43,302 bases of DNA from Variovorax sp. YR216 (GTDB lineage: Bacteria; Pseudomonadota; Gammaproteobacteria; Burkholderiales; Burkholderiaceae_C), in contig NZ_FNRO01000031.1 of assembly GCF_900107745.1 (NCBI RefSeq), positions 1 through 43,302 on the forward strand. Direction: 5' to 3'. Positions within the stretch are counted from its first letter, which is position 1, and every line of letters begins with the position of its first letter. The position numbers and the translations under genes are program-made. Shown here piece after piece: positions 15,809-24,747 of this stretch. The notes under the pieces were generated by a model that had not been told where the DNA came from, did not search any database, and saw nothing but the letters and a program-made list of their open reading frames with translations.

Positions 15809-17038
15809 TCAGTTGATGAAGGTCACGCCATCGTGCTTGGCAAGCTCGATGTCGGCCTTGTAGATCGACGTGAAGTCCAGATCCCGGTTGACGTAGATCC
15901 GGATGCGGGTGGCCGCTGGCACCGTGATGGTGGGCGGCATGTTCACATAGGGCTGCAGCACCGTCTGGGAAGTCTGCGCGGCTGCCTGCTGGACCGACTG
16001 GCGGTAGTAGGACGAGGAGTTCTGCTGGTCCATCGAGCTCACACCCACATTGGCGGCGCCGGCGCCGATGATCGAGAGCAGGGCGGAGACGCCGAAGATC
16101 TCCGCGAAGTGCGTGTCGACCAGACCGCCCATGCCCGCGGTGCCAAGCTGGTCGGCGCCGACGCTGTCAAGCGTGACTTGCACGCCATCGGGCCGACGCA
16201 GGGTGTTCCAGACCGCAAAGAGGCGATCCTGTCCCTTGCGCAACTCGGCGCTGTAAACCCCGCAGACCCTCGATCCCCATGGAATCAGCGTGACGCGGCC
16301 CTGCGAGCCGTAGACGTCGCGCTGAACCGTCGCGCAGATCATGCCCGGCAGGTCGGAGATCGCACGCGGCTCGAGCACCGCCTCGACCATCTTCCCCTGC
16401 AGGATCTTGTAGTCGAGATGGTCGATGGTACTGGCCAGGCTTGTCGGCACGCCATTGCCGGACACCCCCCGGGCAAACCGCGAGTTGCTGTCCTGTGGCG
16501 CTCGCGCGGCTTGCTCGGCGGCCGCCACCCGGTCGCCTGCTGCGGCGATCGATTTTTGGGCGTCGTCTTGCTGCGGCGCACGGTTCGCGGAGTTCGGCGG
16601 GATGATCGCGGACTTCAGGCGCGCCTCGAGCATGCGGCGCTCTTGCTCACGGCGCTGAGCTTCGAGCGGGTCCTCTTGCGGGCCGGAGGTCTGCGTGACC
16701 GTTGCCGGCGTTGGGGAGGTCGCGGGCGCTGCGGCATTGGTGACGGGCGGGACGGTGGCTGCAGCCTGGTTCGAGGGTTCCTTGAGTTTCGGAACGGGCT
16801 TGCGCTCGGCGATCGTCAGATCGCGGTTCGCGGAAGGGGTCTGGGATCTGGAGCCATTCTGGACATACCAGACCGCGCCAAGCGCGGCCAACGTCAAGAC
16901 GGCAAGGGCGACACCACTCAGCTTCTTCTTGCGCCCGTCGGCGATGATCGAACTGTTGGCCTGCTTCTCCCAGGATCCCAGGGCGGCTTCTCGCTCGGCC
17001 TTCAGAGGGTTGGTGGGCTTGTCACCGTGCTCGGCCAT
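15809..17038 (-). CDS. virB10: VirB10/TrbI channel protein
   Basis: 409 residues from the ATG at 17038, which shares a base with the virB9 stop (TGATG). A short cytoplasmic N-terminus is followed by one transmembrane helix (VALAVLTLAALGAVWYV), a Pro/Ala-rich periplasmic linker, and the TrbI-type beta-barrel domain. Segments such as QRDVYGSQGRVTLIPWGSRVCGVY and LDSVGADQLGTAGMGG are hallmarks of VirB10, and the antenna-helix region lies before GVSSMDQQNSSSYYR. It spans both membranes and forms the core complex with VirB7 and VirB9. An extension to 17125 is an overlap artefact. Confidence 0.94.
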   Translation of the reverse strand: MAEHGDKPTNPLKAEREAALGSWEKQANSSIIADGRKKKLSGVALAVLTLAALGAVWYVQNGSRSQTPSANRDLTIAERKPVPKLKEPSNQAAATVPPVTNAAAPATSPTPATVTQTSGPQEDPLEAQRREQERRMLEARLKSAIIPPNSANRAPQQDDAQKSIAAAGDRVAAAEQAARAPQDSNSRFARGVSGNGVPTSLASTIDHLDYKILQGKMVEAVLEPRAISDLPGMICATVQRDVYGSQGRVTLIPWGSRVCGVYSAELRKGQDRLFAVWNTLRRPDGVQVTLDSVGADQLGTAGMGGLVDTHFAEIFGVSALLSIIGAGAANVGVSSMDQQNSSSYYRQSVQQAAAQTSQTVLQPYVNMPPTITVPAATRIRIYVNRDLDFTSIYKADIELAKHDGVTFIN

Positions 17039-17898
17039 CACTCGCCGCCCCGACTGGTGCGTCCGCCGGGGCGACCGAAGATGATGGACGAGCGGTGACC
17101 GGCGAGCGCGTTGCTCTGCACGCACAGGTACGCTTCTCCGTTACGAAGCGTGAAGCGACCCGCAGTGCGTTCGACCACGAGGTAACCACCTTCTCGGCGC
17201 GTGTTGACGATCGACTCAGTCCCATCCGGCCCGACGGTGTAGACGGCGGGGATCTCGGCGCCCTTGTCGAACTGGAAATAGGTGAACTGGCCGTCGTCAA
17301 AAGCGCGCTTCAGCTGGATGGCACCGGTCTCTCCGGAAGTGCTGTAGTCGATGTTCATGCGGGCCATGTCGATGGCCGGCGCGTTGCCGGACGTGCCTGG
17401 GCCGTTCATGCCGCTGAACGTGTCGCGCTGCATCGAGCCTGCCGATCGCTGCAAGGCCTGTGGGTAGACGAAGCGCACCAGGAAGGTCTGCGTGGCCCGC
17501 CCCTTGCCGCTCATGAGTTTGAAGTAGTAGGTGCGCCGGTCGGTGATGACCGTCAGGTTCGTCTCGGCGTTTGGCTCAACAGGCTTCAGGAACAGGCGGT
17601 TGCGGTAGGGCACCGTCTGCCAGGCGATGGAGTCACCGAGGGTGACGACCTCGACTTTCTCGTCTGCGGCGAACTCGATCGATGTCTGGTAGCCGTAGGT
17701 GCCGACGATCTCGTACACCTGGTTCGGGTCGTAGGCCACCTGCCTGACGCGGTTGTCGGTGACCAGCGGGTTCGGGAACTTGGCCGCGTGTGCGGGCGCC
17801 GCACACGAGCAAAGGCCTGCGCCGAGAGCGAGCACTGCGGCGAATGAAGCGAAAAGAGGTGTGACAGCGAGAGGGTTCTTTGGAGTCTGATTCTTCAT
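17038..17898 (-). CDS. virB9: VirB9/TrbG outer-membrane core complex protein
   Basis: 286 residues from the ATG at 17898, with AGAGA upstream. Signal peptide with a Cys-containing end, AGLCSCAAPAHAA-KFP. The N-domain carries DNRVRQVAYDPNQVYEI, which is typical of the family. The C-domain has YFQFDKGAEIPAVYTVGPDGTESIVNTRREGGYLVVERTAG-type segments, the VirB9 strand that binds VirB7. Its end overlaps virB10. A 16-residue extension to 17946 has no ribosome site. Confidence 0.94.
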   Translation of the reverse strand: MKNQTPKNPLAVTPLFASFAAVLALGAGLCSCAAPAHAAKFPNPLVTDNRVRQVAYDPNQVYEIVGTYGYQTSIEFAADEKVEVVTLGDSIAWQTVPYRNRLFLKPVEPNAETNLTVITDRRTYYFKLMSGKGRATQTFLVRFVYPQALQRSAGSMQRDTFSGMNGPGTSGNAPAIDMARMNIDYSTSGETGAIQLKRAFDDGQFTYFQFDKGAEIPAVYTVGPDGTESIVNTRREGGYLVVERTAGRFTLRNGEAYLCVQSNALAGHRSSIIFGRPGGRTSRGGE

Positions 17899-17953
17899 AT
17901 CGTTCTCTTTCTTGTCATGAGGCGCAGCCGTATGGGCGCGATGCATTGGTGCG

Positions 17954-18622
17954 CTATTGGCGGCTCAGCTCCTGGTCCTTGCGGTACGCGGTGGCCGCGA
18001 AGCCGAGCGGGTTCTCCCAACGGTCGCCCAGAGCCAGTGGCTTGAAGGTGTATGTGTAGTGAACGAGCGCGGTGAAGTACTCGACCTTGGCTTCGGCACC
18101 CGGCTTCTCGAGAATAGACTGGAAGGACACCTGGTCCTTGCCAATCGCGGTGATCGCCGTGATGCGTGGCGAGCGCCTGCCGCCCGCACCGAGGTGGTAG
18201 TACGGATTGTTCGGGTTCTCGGCAGCCGTCTCGGCGTCGTACTGACGCGCAACCTCCTGCGTGGCGTGCAACCGGCACAGATCCGCATATCGCTGGCGCC
18301 AGGCCGGATCGAAGGTGTTGCAATACACGACGAAGTCGTTGATCTGGCTCTGCACGAAGCTTTCGTGGGCCGTCAAGGACTCGCGCGACGTGATCTCCTG
18401 CTTGATGACATGACCGTTGGCGTCTAGTACCGACACCACGGGAATGACCGTGTGTATCTTCGCCAGCACGGCGACTGCGCCACCGAGGCCGGCCACGCAG
18501 ATGAGGAGCAGGGCGATGAGGAGGTAGGCCCTGTTGCGTTCCTGCCGGAGCTTGTTGGTTCCCCCGAGCTGCAGCGCCGCGCTCGCGACATCGCCTCGGA
18601 AGGTTTTGCTGCCCGCGCTCAT
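17954..18622 (-). CDS. virB8: VirB8 inner-membrane assembly protein
   Basis: 222 residues with one N-terminal transmembrane helix (YLLIALLLICVAGLGGAVAVLA), then the periplasmic NTF2-like VirB8 domain. FVQSQINDFVVYCNTFDPAWR and the later FTALVHYTYTF region agree with the fold. VirB8 nucleates the channel by binding VirB10, VirB9 and VirB5. Its ATG overlaps the virB6 stop by 4 bp. Confidence 0.92.
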   Translation of the reverse strand: MSAGSKTFRGDVASAALQLGGTNKLRQERNRAYLLIALLLICVAGLGGAVAVLAKIHTVIPVVSVLDANGHVIKQEITSRESLTAHESFVQSQINDFVVYCNTFDPAWRQRYADLCRLHATQEVARQYDAETAAENPNNPYYHLGAGGRRSPRITAITAIGKDQVSFQSILEKPGAEAKVEYFTALVHYTYTFKPLALGDRWENPLGFAATAYRKDQELSRQ

Positions 18623-19503
18623 CGTCCTGCTCCCTTGGTGATGGCAGAGCGCACGATCATCATGAGAACGCCGGTGGATGCGGCAGCTCCGCTGGCGAGC
18701 GCGGCGGCCCAGCTACGCACGCCCAGCATGAATAGGATCAGAATGCCTTCTACGACCACAAGCTGGAAGATGTCTGCACTCACCAGCGTTGTATCGGCCG
18801 CCGCTTGCACCACCGACGTGTTCTGCGCGATCTTCCCGGCCGCATCGAATGCGTCGCCAAAAGCCAGGAAGCCGAAGCGCACGATGGCCACAACCAGGAC
18901 GTACATGATGCTGGACGTCAACATGGTGTTGAGCCAATTCATCCCCCAATGGCGCGTCTGCTCGAAAAGGAAGAAGGCCGAGAAGATCGGCAGCAGAACC
19001 ATGGTGATTGCCAGGCCGAACTTGGCAATGGTCATGTAGAACAGCGCGACCACGAACAGGATGCAGTTCACAAGGAACAGGATCACGCCCGCCTGGATCA
19101 TGGCGAGCTGATAGAAGTTGGCCTTCAGTAGCGCGTTGGCCACCGCCGAGACGTTCTGAAAGAGCGCGTCCAGCATGTTCGCGGTCGGTTGGCCGGCCAT
19201 GATCGTGCCGGCCGCGCCTTCCATGAAGGACACGAAGGCGTTGTAGATCGAGCCCGCGAAGCCGCTCCAGTTCAACGTGCCAAAGACAGCAGCGGTGAGG
19301 ACCGCCTTGGCCAGAAAGTCCTTCCACGCCAATGGCGAGTGACCGGCGTAGATTCGATAGCCGAACAATGCCCAGTAAAGGATCGCTGCCAAGTAGACTG
19401 GGGTGCTGACCGCTGTGGCGAGTGCCGGATACGTCTGGTTCAGAAATGCCTGAGTGACACTGTCGGCTCCGCCGACCATCCCAGTGAGGGTCATCGATGC
19501 CAT
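18619..19503 (-). CDS. virB6: VirB6/TrbL polytopic channel protein
   Basis: 294 residues with at least five membrane segments (near residues 37-52, 68-85, 110-160, 165-185 and 240-265) and the VirB6 central loop. The motif LAWKDFLAKAVLTAAVFGTLNW and the segment MTIAKFGLAITMVLLPIF with FEQTRHWGMNWLN are family marks. It forms the inner-membrane pore. GAGGGG is found about 12 bases ahead of the ATG. Its stop overlaps virB8. Confidence 0.92.
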   Translation of the reverse strand: MASMTLTGMVGGADSVTQAFLNQTYPALATAVSTPVYLAAILYWALFGYRIYAGHSPLAWKDFLAKAVLTAAVFGTLNWSGFAGSIYNAFVSFMEGAAGTIMAGQPTANMLDALFQNVSAVANALLKANFYQLAMIQAGVILFLVNCILFVVALFYMTIAKFGLAITMVLLPIFSAFFLFEQTRHWGMNWLNTMLTSSIMYVLVVAIVRFGFLAFGDAFDAAGKIAQNTSVVQAAADTTLVSADIFQLVVVEGILILFMLGVRSWAAALASGAAASTGVLMMIVRSAITKGAGR

Positions 19504-19505
19504 GG

Positions 19506-19847
19506 CTACTTACCCCTCACTACTTGAAGCCAGCGCGCTCTGACGCGAGGATCGAGGACATCGTCGTCGTTCAGGCGAATTTGGCTTTGATTCCAGACGC
19601 TGGTCTTGATCTGATCGACGCAGCCTTCCTTGGCATGCGGCGAGGAGGTCTTGGCATCTTCGAAGACGATGGCGCCGCAGGGCTCGAAGAAGTTCGGCAC
19701 CAGTCGCAGCATTTCTGCGCGATTCGCGGTCAGTAGCGGATTGGCCGGCGGGGCAATGGTCTGGCCCGCATGCAGGATGTAGACAGCGCCGCCTCCCGTC
19801 GCGATACCCGTGACGAAGGCGACGATTAATGTCCAAAGCCTACGCAT
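19506..19847 (-). CDS. Small membrane-anchored protein between virB6 and the lipoprotein gene
   Basis: 113 residues with one N-terminal helix (LWTLIVAFVTGIATGGGAVYIL) and a periplasmic domain of about 85 residues with two cysteines (FEPCGAIVF, KEGCVDQIK), probably disulfide-bonded. Its ATG overlaps the end of the upstream lipoprotein gene by 8 bp, and virB6 starts 2 bp after its stop. An entry-exclusion or pilus-assembly accessory role is typical for proteins in this slot, but I do not recognise the family. Confidence 0.65.
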   Translation of the reverse strand: MRRLWTLIVAFVTGIATGGGAVYILHAGQTIAPPANPLLTANRAEMLRLVPNFFEPCGAIVFEDAKTSSPHAKEGCVDQIKTSVWNQSQIRLNDDDVLDPRVRARWLQVVRGK

Positions 19848-20076
19848 GGTCTGTGCTCTCCAGAGCGATCGTGTTCAGGGGCCTGAAATCGCAGGCGCAG
19901 GGCGACTTGTCGAACTTGTTCGACAGGCTTGTGCAACCGGAAGCCGCGCTCACGACGAAGGCAAGAAGGAGCAGACGCCACCCCTTCCTGAGCAGCCATA
20001 GAGTCAACCAGCTTGGAAGCCAGAACGGAGCGGTGATGATCTTCACGAGCGTGAAGAGGTTCTTGAGAAGCGACAT
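19840..20076 (-). CDS. Small lipoprotein, VirB7/Eex-like
   Basis: 78 residues with GGGAGG about 5 bases before the ATG. A hydrophobic N-terminus ends in a lipobox-like VSAASGC. The short mature part (TSLSNKFDKSPCACDFRPLN) matches the size and style of VirB7 or the plasmid entry-exclusion lipoproteins. The N-terminal leader is unusually long (about 45 residues), so it may contain an extra inner-membrane helix or the start could be internal. It lies between virB5 and virB6, the usual place for eex/virB7 genes. VirB7 is the favoured reading because no other candidate is present. Confidence 0.6.
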   Translation of the reverse strand: MSLLKNLFTLVKIITAPFWLPSWLTLWLLRKGWRLLLLAFVVSAASGCTSLSNKFDKSPCACDFRPLNTIALESTDHA

Positions 20077-20094
20077 GTTTCCTCCCTTGGTCGG

Positions 20095-20781
20095 TCAGTT
20101 GCGGAAGAAGCGGTTGTTCTCCGCCGTGGCCTGGTTCTGCTGATTGAGCGCGTTGGCCTGCAGGTTGAGGTTCATCGCACCCAGCTTGCCCATGGCGCTT
20201 TGCAGCATCCCGTTCTCGGTCGCGATCCGGTTCTGCAGGTCCTGGGCATCCTTGACGTTGGAGGTCGAGTCCACCTGCTGGCTGAGCTTGGCGAGGTTGT
20301 TCAGGTGCGTCTGCACTTGCCCGTAAAGCGCATCACCGCCGGACATGGCCGCGCGCACTGAGTCGGTGCTGAGCTTGTAGCTCGTCGCGGTCTGCCCCTG
20401 CGGGTTCTGGAAGAGCTCCTGCGGCATGGTCTTGAGTAACTGCTCGTACTGGTCCTGCTTGGTGCCGTAGGAGCCCTTGGACTGCAGGGCGACAACCTCC
20501 TGCCAGGAGCCGGGCACGACCGAGGAGGCGTTGATCGAATCCGAAAGACCGATCTGACCGCGGCCGTAGCTGCCCGTCACGGCGTCGTACTGCTGCTTGA
20601 GTTGGTCGTACTGACGCTTCATCTCGGCGATCTGCTCCACCCACTTGGCAATCGTCTCGGCCTGGTTCATGGTGCTCAGCGTGTCCGAGATCGGGGCCGC
20701 GACGACGAGCTGGGCGGATGCGCCGGCGTGCATGCACAGGGCGAGGCAGGCAAGTGCAAGGTTCTTGGTGACAGGTTTCAT
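20095..20781 (-). CDS. virB5: VirB5 minor pilin / pilus-tip protein
   Basis: 228 residues with a cleavable signal peptide (LALACLALCMHAGASA-QLV). It is followed by the helical VirB5 region: DTLSTMNQAETIAKWVEQIAEM and KRQYDQLKQQYDAVTG. The C-terminus is helical and Gln/Asn-rich (LQANALNQQNQATAENNRFFRN), typical of the family. It is adhesin-like at the pilus tip. AAAGGGAG precedes the ATG, which overlaps the virB4 stop (ATGA). Confidence 0.9.
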   Translation of the reverse strand: MKPVTKNLALACLALCMHAGASAQLVVAAPISDTLSTMNQAETIAKWVEQIAEMKRQYDQLKQQYDAVTGSYGRGQIGLSDSINASSVVPGSWQEVVALQSKGSYGTKQDQYEQLLKTMPQELFQNPQGQTATSYKLSTDSVRAAMSGGDALYGQVQTHLNNLAKLSQQVDSTSNVKDAQDLQNRIATENGMLQSAMGKLGAMNLNLQANALNQQNQATAENNRFFRN

Positions 20782-23456
20782 CCGGTAGCTCCCTTTGGTA
20801 TGAGGTTGTGGGTGTTCTTGGCGATCGCGCGCTCCATGAAGACCGGCACCCAGCGCTCGGGGTCTTCGGTGCCAAGCTCGCGCTGGATCTCGTGCATCAG
20901 GGCCACGCCCTTGTCGTTGGAGGACAGGACGGGAATGAACTGCGGCATGTCCGAAAGGTCGAAGATCGCCTTGACGGTCTCGTTGCCGCGCTGGATGAGG
21001 AACTTGCGCTGCTCGGGCGGTGTGTCGCGCACGAATTCGTAGGCGGTGGGCGAGACGTCCAGGGCATCCACGTAGTCGGCGCGCTTGGCTTGCCCATTGG
21101 GCAGGTAGATCCTGGTGGCCGACTGCTTCTGGATCGAATCGGTCTCGCAGTACAGGTACTTGGCGTCTGGCGTGACGAAGATCAGGAGGCCGTTCTTGCG
21201 CCGGATCTGCATGATGTAGCTGTCGATCTTGGCGCGCCAGAAGGCGTGCTTCACAAGGTTCTGCCCTTCCTCAAGGACCAGGATGAAAGGCTCGCCGTTC
21301 ATGGCCTGCTCGATGCGGTGGAACGGATAGCTCAGGACGACAGGCAGCTCCGGGCGGGCGACCTCGTCCTTGATGAGCTGGCGCATCTCGAAGCAGTAGT
21401 GCCGGCATCTCGTCAAGTCGACGCTGTCGTGCTCGTTGTCGAAAACACCGGCGTTCGCGCCGTTGCCATGCCATACGCGCATGTCCTTGGCGAGTTCTCC
21501 CTGCCCGAAGCACCAGGCGATGTTGCGCAGGCGCCGATCGGCTTCGGGCAACTGGTAGTTTTCGGTGACCGCCTTCTGGAAGCGCTCGATGTCATCGGGC
21601 TGGATCTCCCCGCCGTAGCAGGTACGCATGAGGGTGAGGAGCTCGACGAGGTAGGAGCGGTTCTCGGGCGTGTCGGGGAGCCTGAACGGATTCCATCCCA
21701 TGCTGCCGTGCACCGAGAGCGTCGTGTGCAGACCGCCCATCGCGCACATGAACACTTTTGCGCCTTCGCGGTTGTCGAACCAGAAGACCCGCGGGCGGGC
21801 CTTGTCGGCCATGGCGATCAAAGCGGCGAGGAGGGTGGTCTTGCCGGCGCCGGTGTCCGAAGTGAAAGCGGTGTGGCCGGCGACCATGCCTTCCAGCTCC
21901 CGATGGAAGTTGAAGTTGTAGGCGGAGCCGCTCTCGGTCTCGAAGGCCATGATCGCCGGGCCCCAGAGGTTCCCGTGGACCTTGCCAGTCGCGAAGTTGT
22001 GCAGCGAGGCGAAGCCTGCGAAGTTGCCGGACTTGATCTTCCCGCGCCGGCCCATGAAGTGCTGGGCCTGGCCGGGCAGCTGCGCCCAGAAGAAGGTCTC
22101 GGCCGCGAACCATTCGCGCACCGGCCGCACGCCGAGGTTCACGAAGGCCTTCTTCATGAGACCGACCGCGTCGTCAAGTTCGGCGATGGTTTGGCGCTTG
22201 GCTTCGACCGCATCCTTGGAGCTGGTGTCGGCGCCAATATGGACGAGGATGGTCAGATGATGCAGGCCGTTGACCGAGCGACCGCGCGTGAGATCCTGCA
22301 GGCCCTTGGTGATCTCCTGCGTGTCCTCTTCCGAGACGCCCGAATGATCGTTGACCGCGAGGCGTCGGCGTTCCTGCTTCATGTCGTGCTCGGCGCTGAT
22401 GCGATCGGTGAAGAAGAACGACTGGGTGAGGACGAACTCAACCGGCTGCTTGAGGAATTCGTCGAGCATCCGCGACGGGGTGCGGGCCGGCCACTCGGCC
22501 ATGCTGAGCACGGCGGCAGCGCGTGTGCCGTCGACGTTCTGTACGGCCATGGTGTTGCCAACCATCCTGCAGTCAATCCAGGACGCGGCCAGGGAACGAT
22601 CGAGCGGTAGTTCAGAGACGGGGATGCGCTGATCCTCGAGGTTGACGAGGTAGTGCAGAAAGCCGCCTATCTCGGTGAAGTCCTCGCCCAGGTAGTCGAG
22701 GACGTGATCGCTGCGGTACAGATCTTCGTAGCCGTGGTCGCGCTGGAACTGGTGCCAGCTCAGGCCAAAGCGCTCGATCGCAGCCTGCGCCTCGGCGCGG
22801 GTTGCCCTAGCCCAGGGAAACGTCGGTCGGCGCTGAATGCGCAGCTTGCGCGCGCCGTAGGCCGATAGCGTCTGGACCACCAGGCTCGCGGCCTCGTTGA
22901 GGTCCTTCGACTGTTCTTCGAAGGACTCGATGTCTTCCTGGGTGGCCTTGGAGGCAGAAAAGACCGAGAACAGGCGATCGAGAAAGCCCGGCATGCCCTG
23001 CCGGAAGCGGTTGCGGACGATCGAGATGTAGATCTCGTTGACGAAAAATGAGCGTTGCTCGTAGCGCCGACGCCAGGCTTCGTTGAAATGGCGCGAAAAC
23101 CATGTGCCGCCTTCGCCCTCGGGATAGCGGTTGAGCCGCTTGCGGATCAGATGGACGTAGACGCCGCGATCGCTATTGGCGATGGAGCGGAGTACCGTAT
23201 TGCGCTGGCGTTCGAACTGCTTGATCTGCTCGTCGCTGAGCGATTCGAAGTACAGGCCATCGATCTTGATGACCTGCACCAGACCGTCGTCCTTGGTGAT
23301 GACGGTCTCGTCGTCGTAGTGGACGGTGTACGGGATCATGTCGCTCAGGGCCAGTTCCCTTGCATCGACTACTGCGCCTGCGGGGGCGGGTGGCACCGAC
23401 ATCGACATGTCAAACGTGCGCCTGAGGCTCTCGGTGAACGCTTTAGCGAGGCGCAT
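20778..23456 (-). CDS. virB4: VirB4 ATPase
   Basis: 892 residues, slightly longer than the usual 800. The CagE/TrbE/VirB N-domain is followed by the motor: Walker A TSDTGAGKTTLLAAL (about 530-545), VFWFDNREGAKVF after it, and Walker B FILVLEEGQNL (about 722). FVTPDAKYLYCETDSIQKQSATRIYL-type C-terminal segments agree. It energises channel assembly at the inner membrane. The first 14 bp overlap virB3 and its stop overlaps virB5. Confidence 0.95.
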   Translation of the reverse strand: MRLAKAFTESLRRTFDMSMSVPPAPAGAVVDARELALSDMIPYTVHYDDETVITKDDGLVQVIKIDGLYFESLSDEQIKQFERQRNTVLRSIANSDRGVYVHLIRKRLNRYPEGEGGTWFSRHFNEAWRRRYEQRSFFVNEIYISIVRNRFRQGMPGFLDRLFSVFSASKATQEDIESFEEQSKDLNEAASLVVQTLSAYGARKLRIQRRPTFPWARATRAEAQAAIERFGLSWHQFQRDHGYEDLYRSDHVLDYLGEDFTEIGGFLHYLVNLEDQRIPVSELPLDRSLAASWIDCRMVGNTMAVQNVDGTRAAAVLSMAEWPARTPSRMLDEFLKQPVEFVLTQSFFFTDRISAEHDMKQERRRLAVNDHSGVSEEDTQEITKGLQDLTRGRSVNGLHHLTILVHIGADTSSKDAVEAKRQTIAELDDAVGLMKKAFVNLGVRPVREWFAAETFFWAQLPGQAQHFMGRRGKIKSGNFAGFASLHNFATGKVHGNLWGPAIMAFETESGSAYNFNFHRELEGMVAGHTAFTSDTGAGKTTLLAALIAMADKARPRVFWFDNREGAKVFMCAMGGLHTTLSVHGSMGWNPFRLPDTPENRSYLVELLTLMRTCYGGEIQPDDIERFQKAVTENYQLPEADRRLRNIAWCFGQGELAKDMRVWHGNGANAGVFDNEHDSVDLTRCRHYCFEMRQLIKDEVARPELPVVLSYPFHRIEQAMNGEPFILVLEEGQNLVKHAFWRAKIDSYIMQIRRKNGLLIFVTPDAKYLYCETDSIQKQSATRIYLPNGQAKRADYVDALDVSPTAYEFVRDTPPEQRKFLIQRGNETVKAIFDLSDMPQFIPVLSSNDKGVALMHEIQRELGTEDPERWVPVFMERAIAKNTHNLIPKGATG

Positions 23457-23742
23457 AACGGCGGCACCTCCAGTGCTTCTTGTTCGGACAATGCTTCAGG
23501 CGCATAGCCGCTTCGAAGATGTCGAAGAGGTAGACGTCTTTCAGGCACACGAGGTAGCTCACGAGTAGGAAGACCGGCACCAGCGCCGCGGCCCAGAGCG
23601 ATCGCATAGTGAGTGCGGCCATGCCCGGGAAGTAGATGCTCAGGGCGAGGCTCGTGAGCGTGAAGCCGCCCACCATGGTGGGACGGGTCATCGCGGCGAC
23701 GAGCACTTCGCCGTCGCTACCATCGTCGTGGGTCGACTTCAC
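23443..23742 (-). CDS. virB3: VirB3 inner-membrane protein
   Basis: 99 residues with the VirB3 pattern: a short cytoplasmic end carrying LVAAMTRPTMVGG, then two adjacent membrane segments (about 30-47 and 53-70), and a C-terminal LKDVYLFDIFEAAMRLKHCPNK region. It associates with VirB4; the two genes overlap by 14 bp. Six bases separate it from virB2. Confidence 0.88.
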   Translation of the reverse strand: MKSTHDDGSDGEVLVAAMTRPTMVGGFTLTSLALSIYFPGMAALTMRSLWAAALVPVFLLVSYLVCLKDVYLFDIFEAAMRLKHCPNKKHWRCRRYAPR

Positions 23743-23748
23743 CGGCGC

Positions 23749-24132
23749 TCACCCCACCGAACCGCTCGCAGCGCTGCGAATGCTTCCGACCAAATTGGGC
23801 GCGAAGAAGACCAGAGCGATGCCGAATCCCCAGCCGCCCAGTGTCATCAGGTCGATCCGACCGGTCTTCCAGCGGTAGCCCTGAATGGCCAGCGTGATGA
23901 TGCCGATGTAGTACCCCCACTCGTAAATGAGGAGGTTGACGACGGATTTGAGGATGCTGGTGAGGCCGCCGAAAAGCCCGGAAGCGTCGGCGGTTTGCGC
24001 GCTGGCGAGCCCCGGGAGGAGCAGGATGCCGAAGACTAGGGCGTTGATTGCGAGTTCGGTCGCCTTATCTCGCTCGTTGGACGCGGCGGGCGCAGCGTCG
24101 GTGTTCTTCAGGAGAGCGGTTTCGTTATTCAT
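23749..24132 (-). CDS. virB2: VirB2 major pilin
   Basis: 127 residues from the ATG at 24132. A long leader ends in ILLLPGLASA-QTADASGLFGG, which would be cut by signal peptidase. Two hydrophobic helices follow, LTSILKSVVNLLIYEWGYYIGIIT and GGWGFGIALVFFAPNLVGSI, joined by a short basic loop (YRWKTGR). This is the VirB2 pilin layout. A longer frame to 24339 is antisense to the next gene and rejected. It begins the canonical virB2-virB3-virB4 run. Confidence 0.88.
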   Translation of the reverse strand: MNNETALLKNTDAAPAASNERDKATELAINALVFGILLLPGLASAQTADASGLFGGLTSILKSVVNLLIYEWGYYIGIITLAIQGYRWKTGRIDLMTLGGWGFGIALVFFAPNLVGSIRSAASGSVG

Positions 24133-24196
24133 TTGAAAGCCTTGTTGATGTGTGACAGTCTTTGGAAATGTTGGAATCGTTAGGGCAGGGAGGGCA

Positions 24197-24736
24197 TCAA
24201 CCGAACCCCTTGGGCTCGCGGCCCTTGGAGGTGCCTGTGCGCATCTCCATCGCGCCCCATTCGCGCAGGATGCCGACGCGGTTTGCGGGGTAGCGAATCT
24301 CGACCTTGGCGCCTGGGGAAAGCAGGCCTTGCGGGCCACTTAGTTCGCGCCGTTCGTGCCGAATATGTTGGCCCTCGACAGCCATGACGAGGTCGGCGTC
24401 GGTGATGGAGATGACCGTGCCGCGATAGGTCTTTCCCACTTCCGGGTAGTGCTGCAGCGGGGTGTCGTGTTCGCGGAGGCGCTCGTAAATGTGGGACTCG
24501 GCCGCCTTCTGCGCTTCGGGCAGGCTTGCATGGGGAGGCCCGGCGTAGACGACTGGGCCTTCGCCACCGCGCCATGAGGATTCGTAGCCGGCTATGAAAC
24601 CTTCGGTGCTCTGGCGGGCAACAGGACGTACCTCGTAGCGACCGTCGGTGGAGACTTCCCAACCGCCGGTCCAGGTCGGTTTGCTGCTTGCGTCGACCGA
24701 AGCTGAGACAGCGCTAGCGTTATGCTGATTGGCCAA
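24197..24736 (-). CDS. KfrB-domain-like protein
   Basis: 179 residues starting at TTG (24736), with AAAGGAG 7 bases upstream and no better start nearby. Residues about 90-170 resemble the KfrB domain seen on IncP plasmids and at the ends of some relaxases: GKTYRGTVISITDADLVM, H-x-R-RELSGPQGLLSPGAKVEIRYP. The N-terminal half has WEVSTDGRYEVRPVARQST and is polar. There is no signal peptide, so it is cytoplasmic and may contact DNA or the relaxosome. It is 11 bp from the CAP lipoprotein gene upstream and 64 bp from virB2 downstream. Confidence 0.55.
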   Translation of the reverse strand: MANQHNASAVSASVDASSKPTWTGGWEVSTDGRYEVRPVARQSTEGFIAGYESSWRGGEGPVVYAGPPHASLPEAQKAAESHIYERLREHDTPLQHYPEVGKTYRGTVISITDADLVMAVEGQHIRHERRELSGPQGLLSPGAKVEIRYPANRVGILREWGAMEMRTGTSKGREPKGFG

Positions 24737-24747
24737 GTTGCTCTCCT

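Noticed and set aside
20808..22610. 600-residue rightward frame
   Set aside because: It is the antisense shadow of virB4, whose ATPase motifs are on the other strand; it has no domain of its own.
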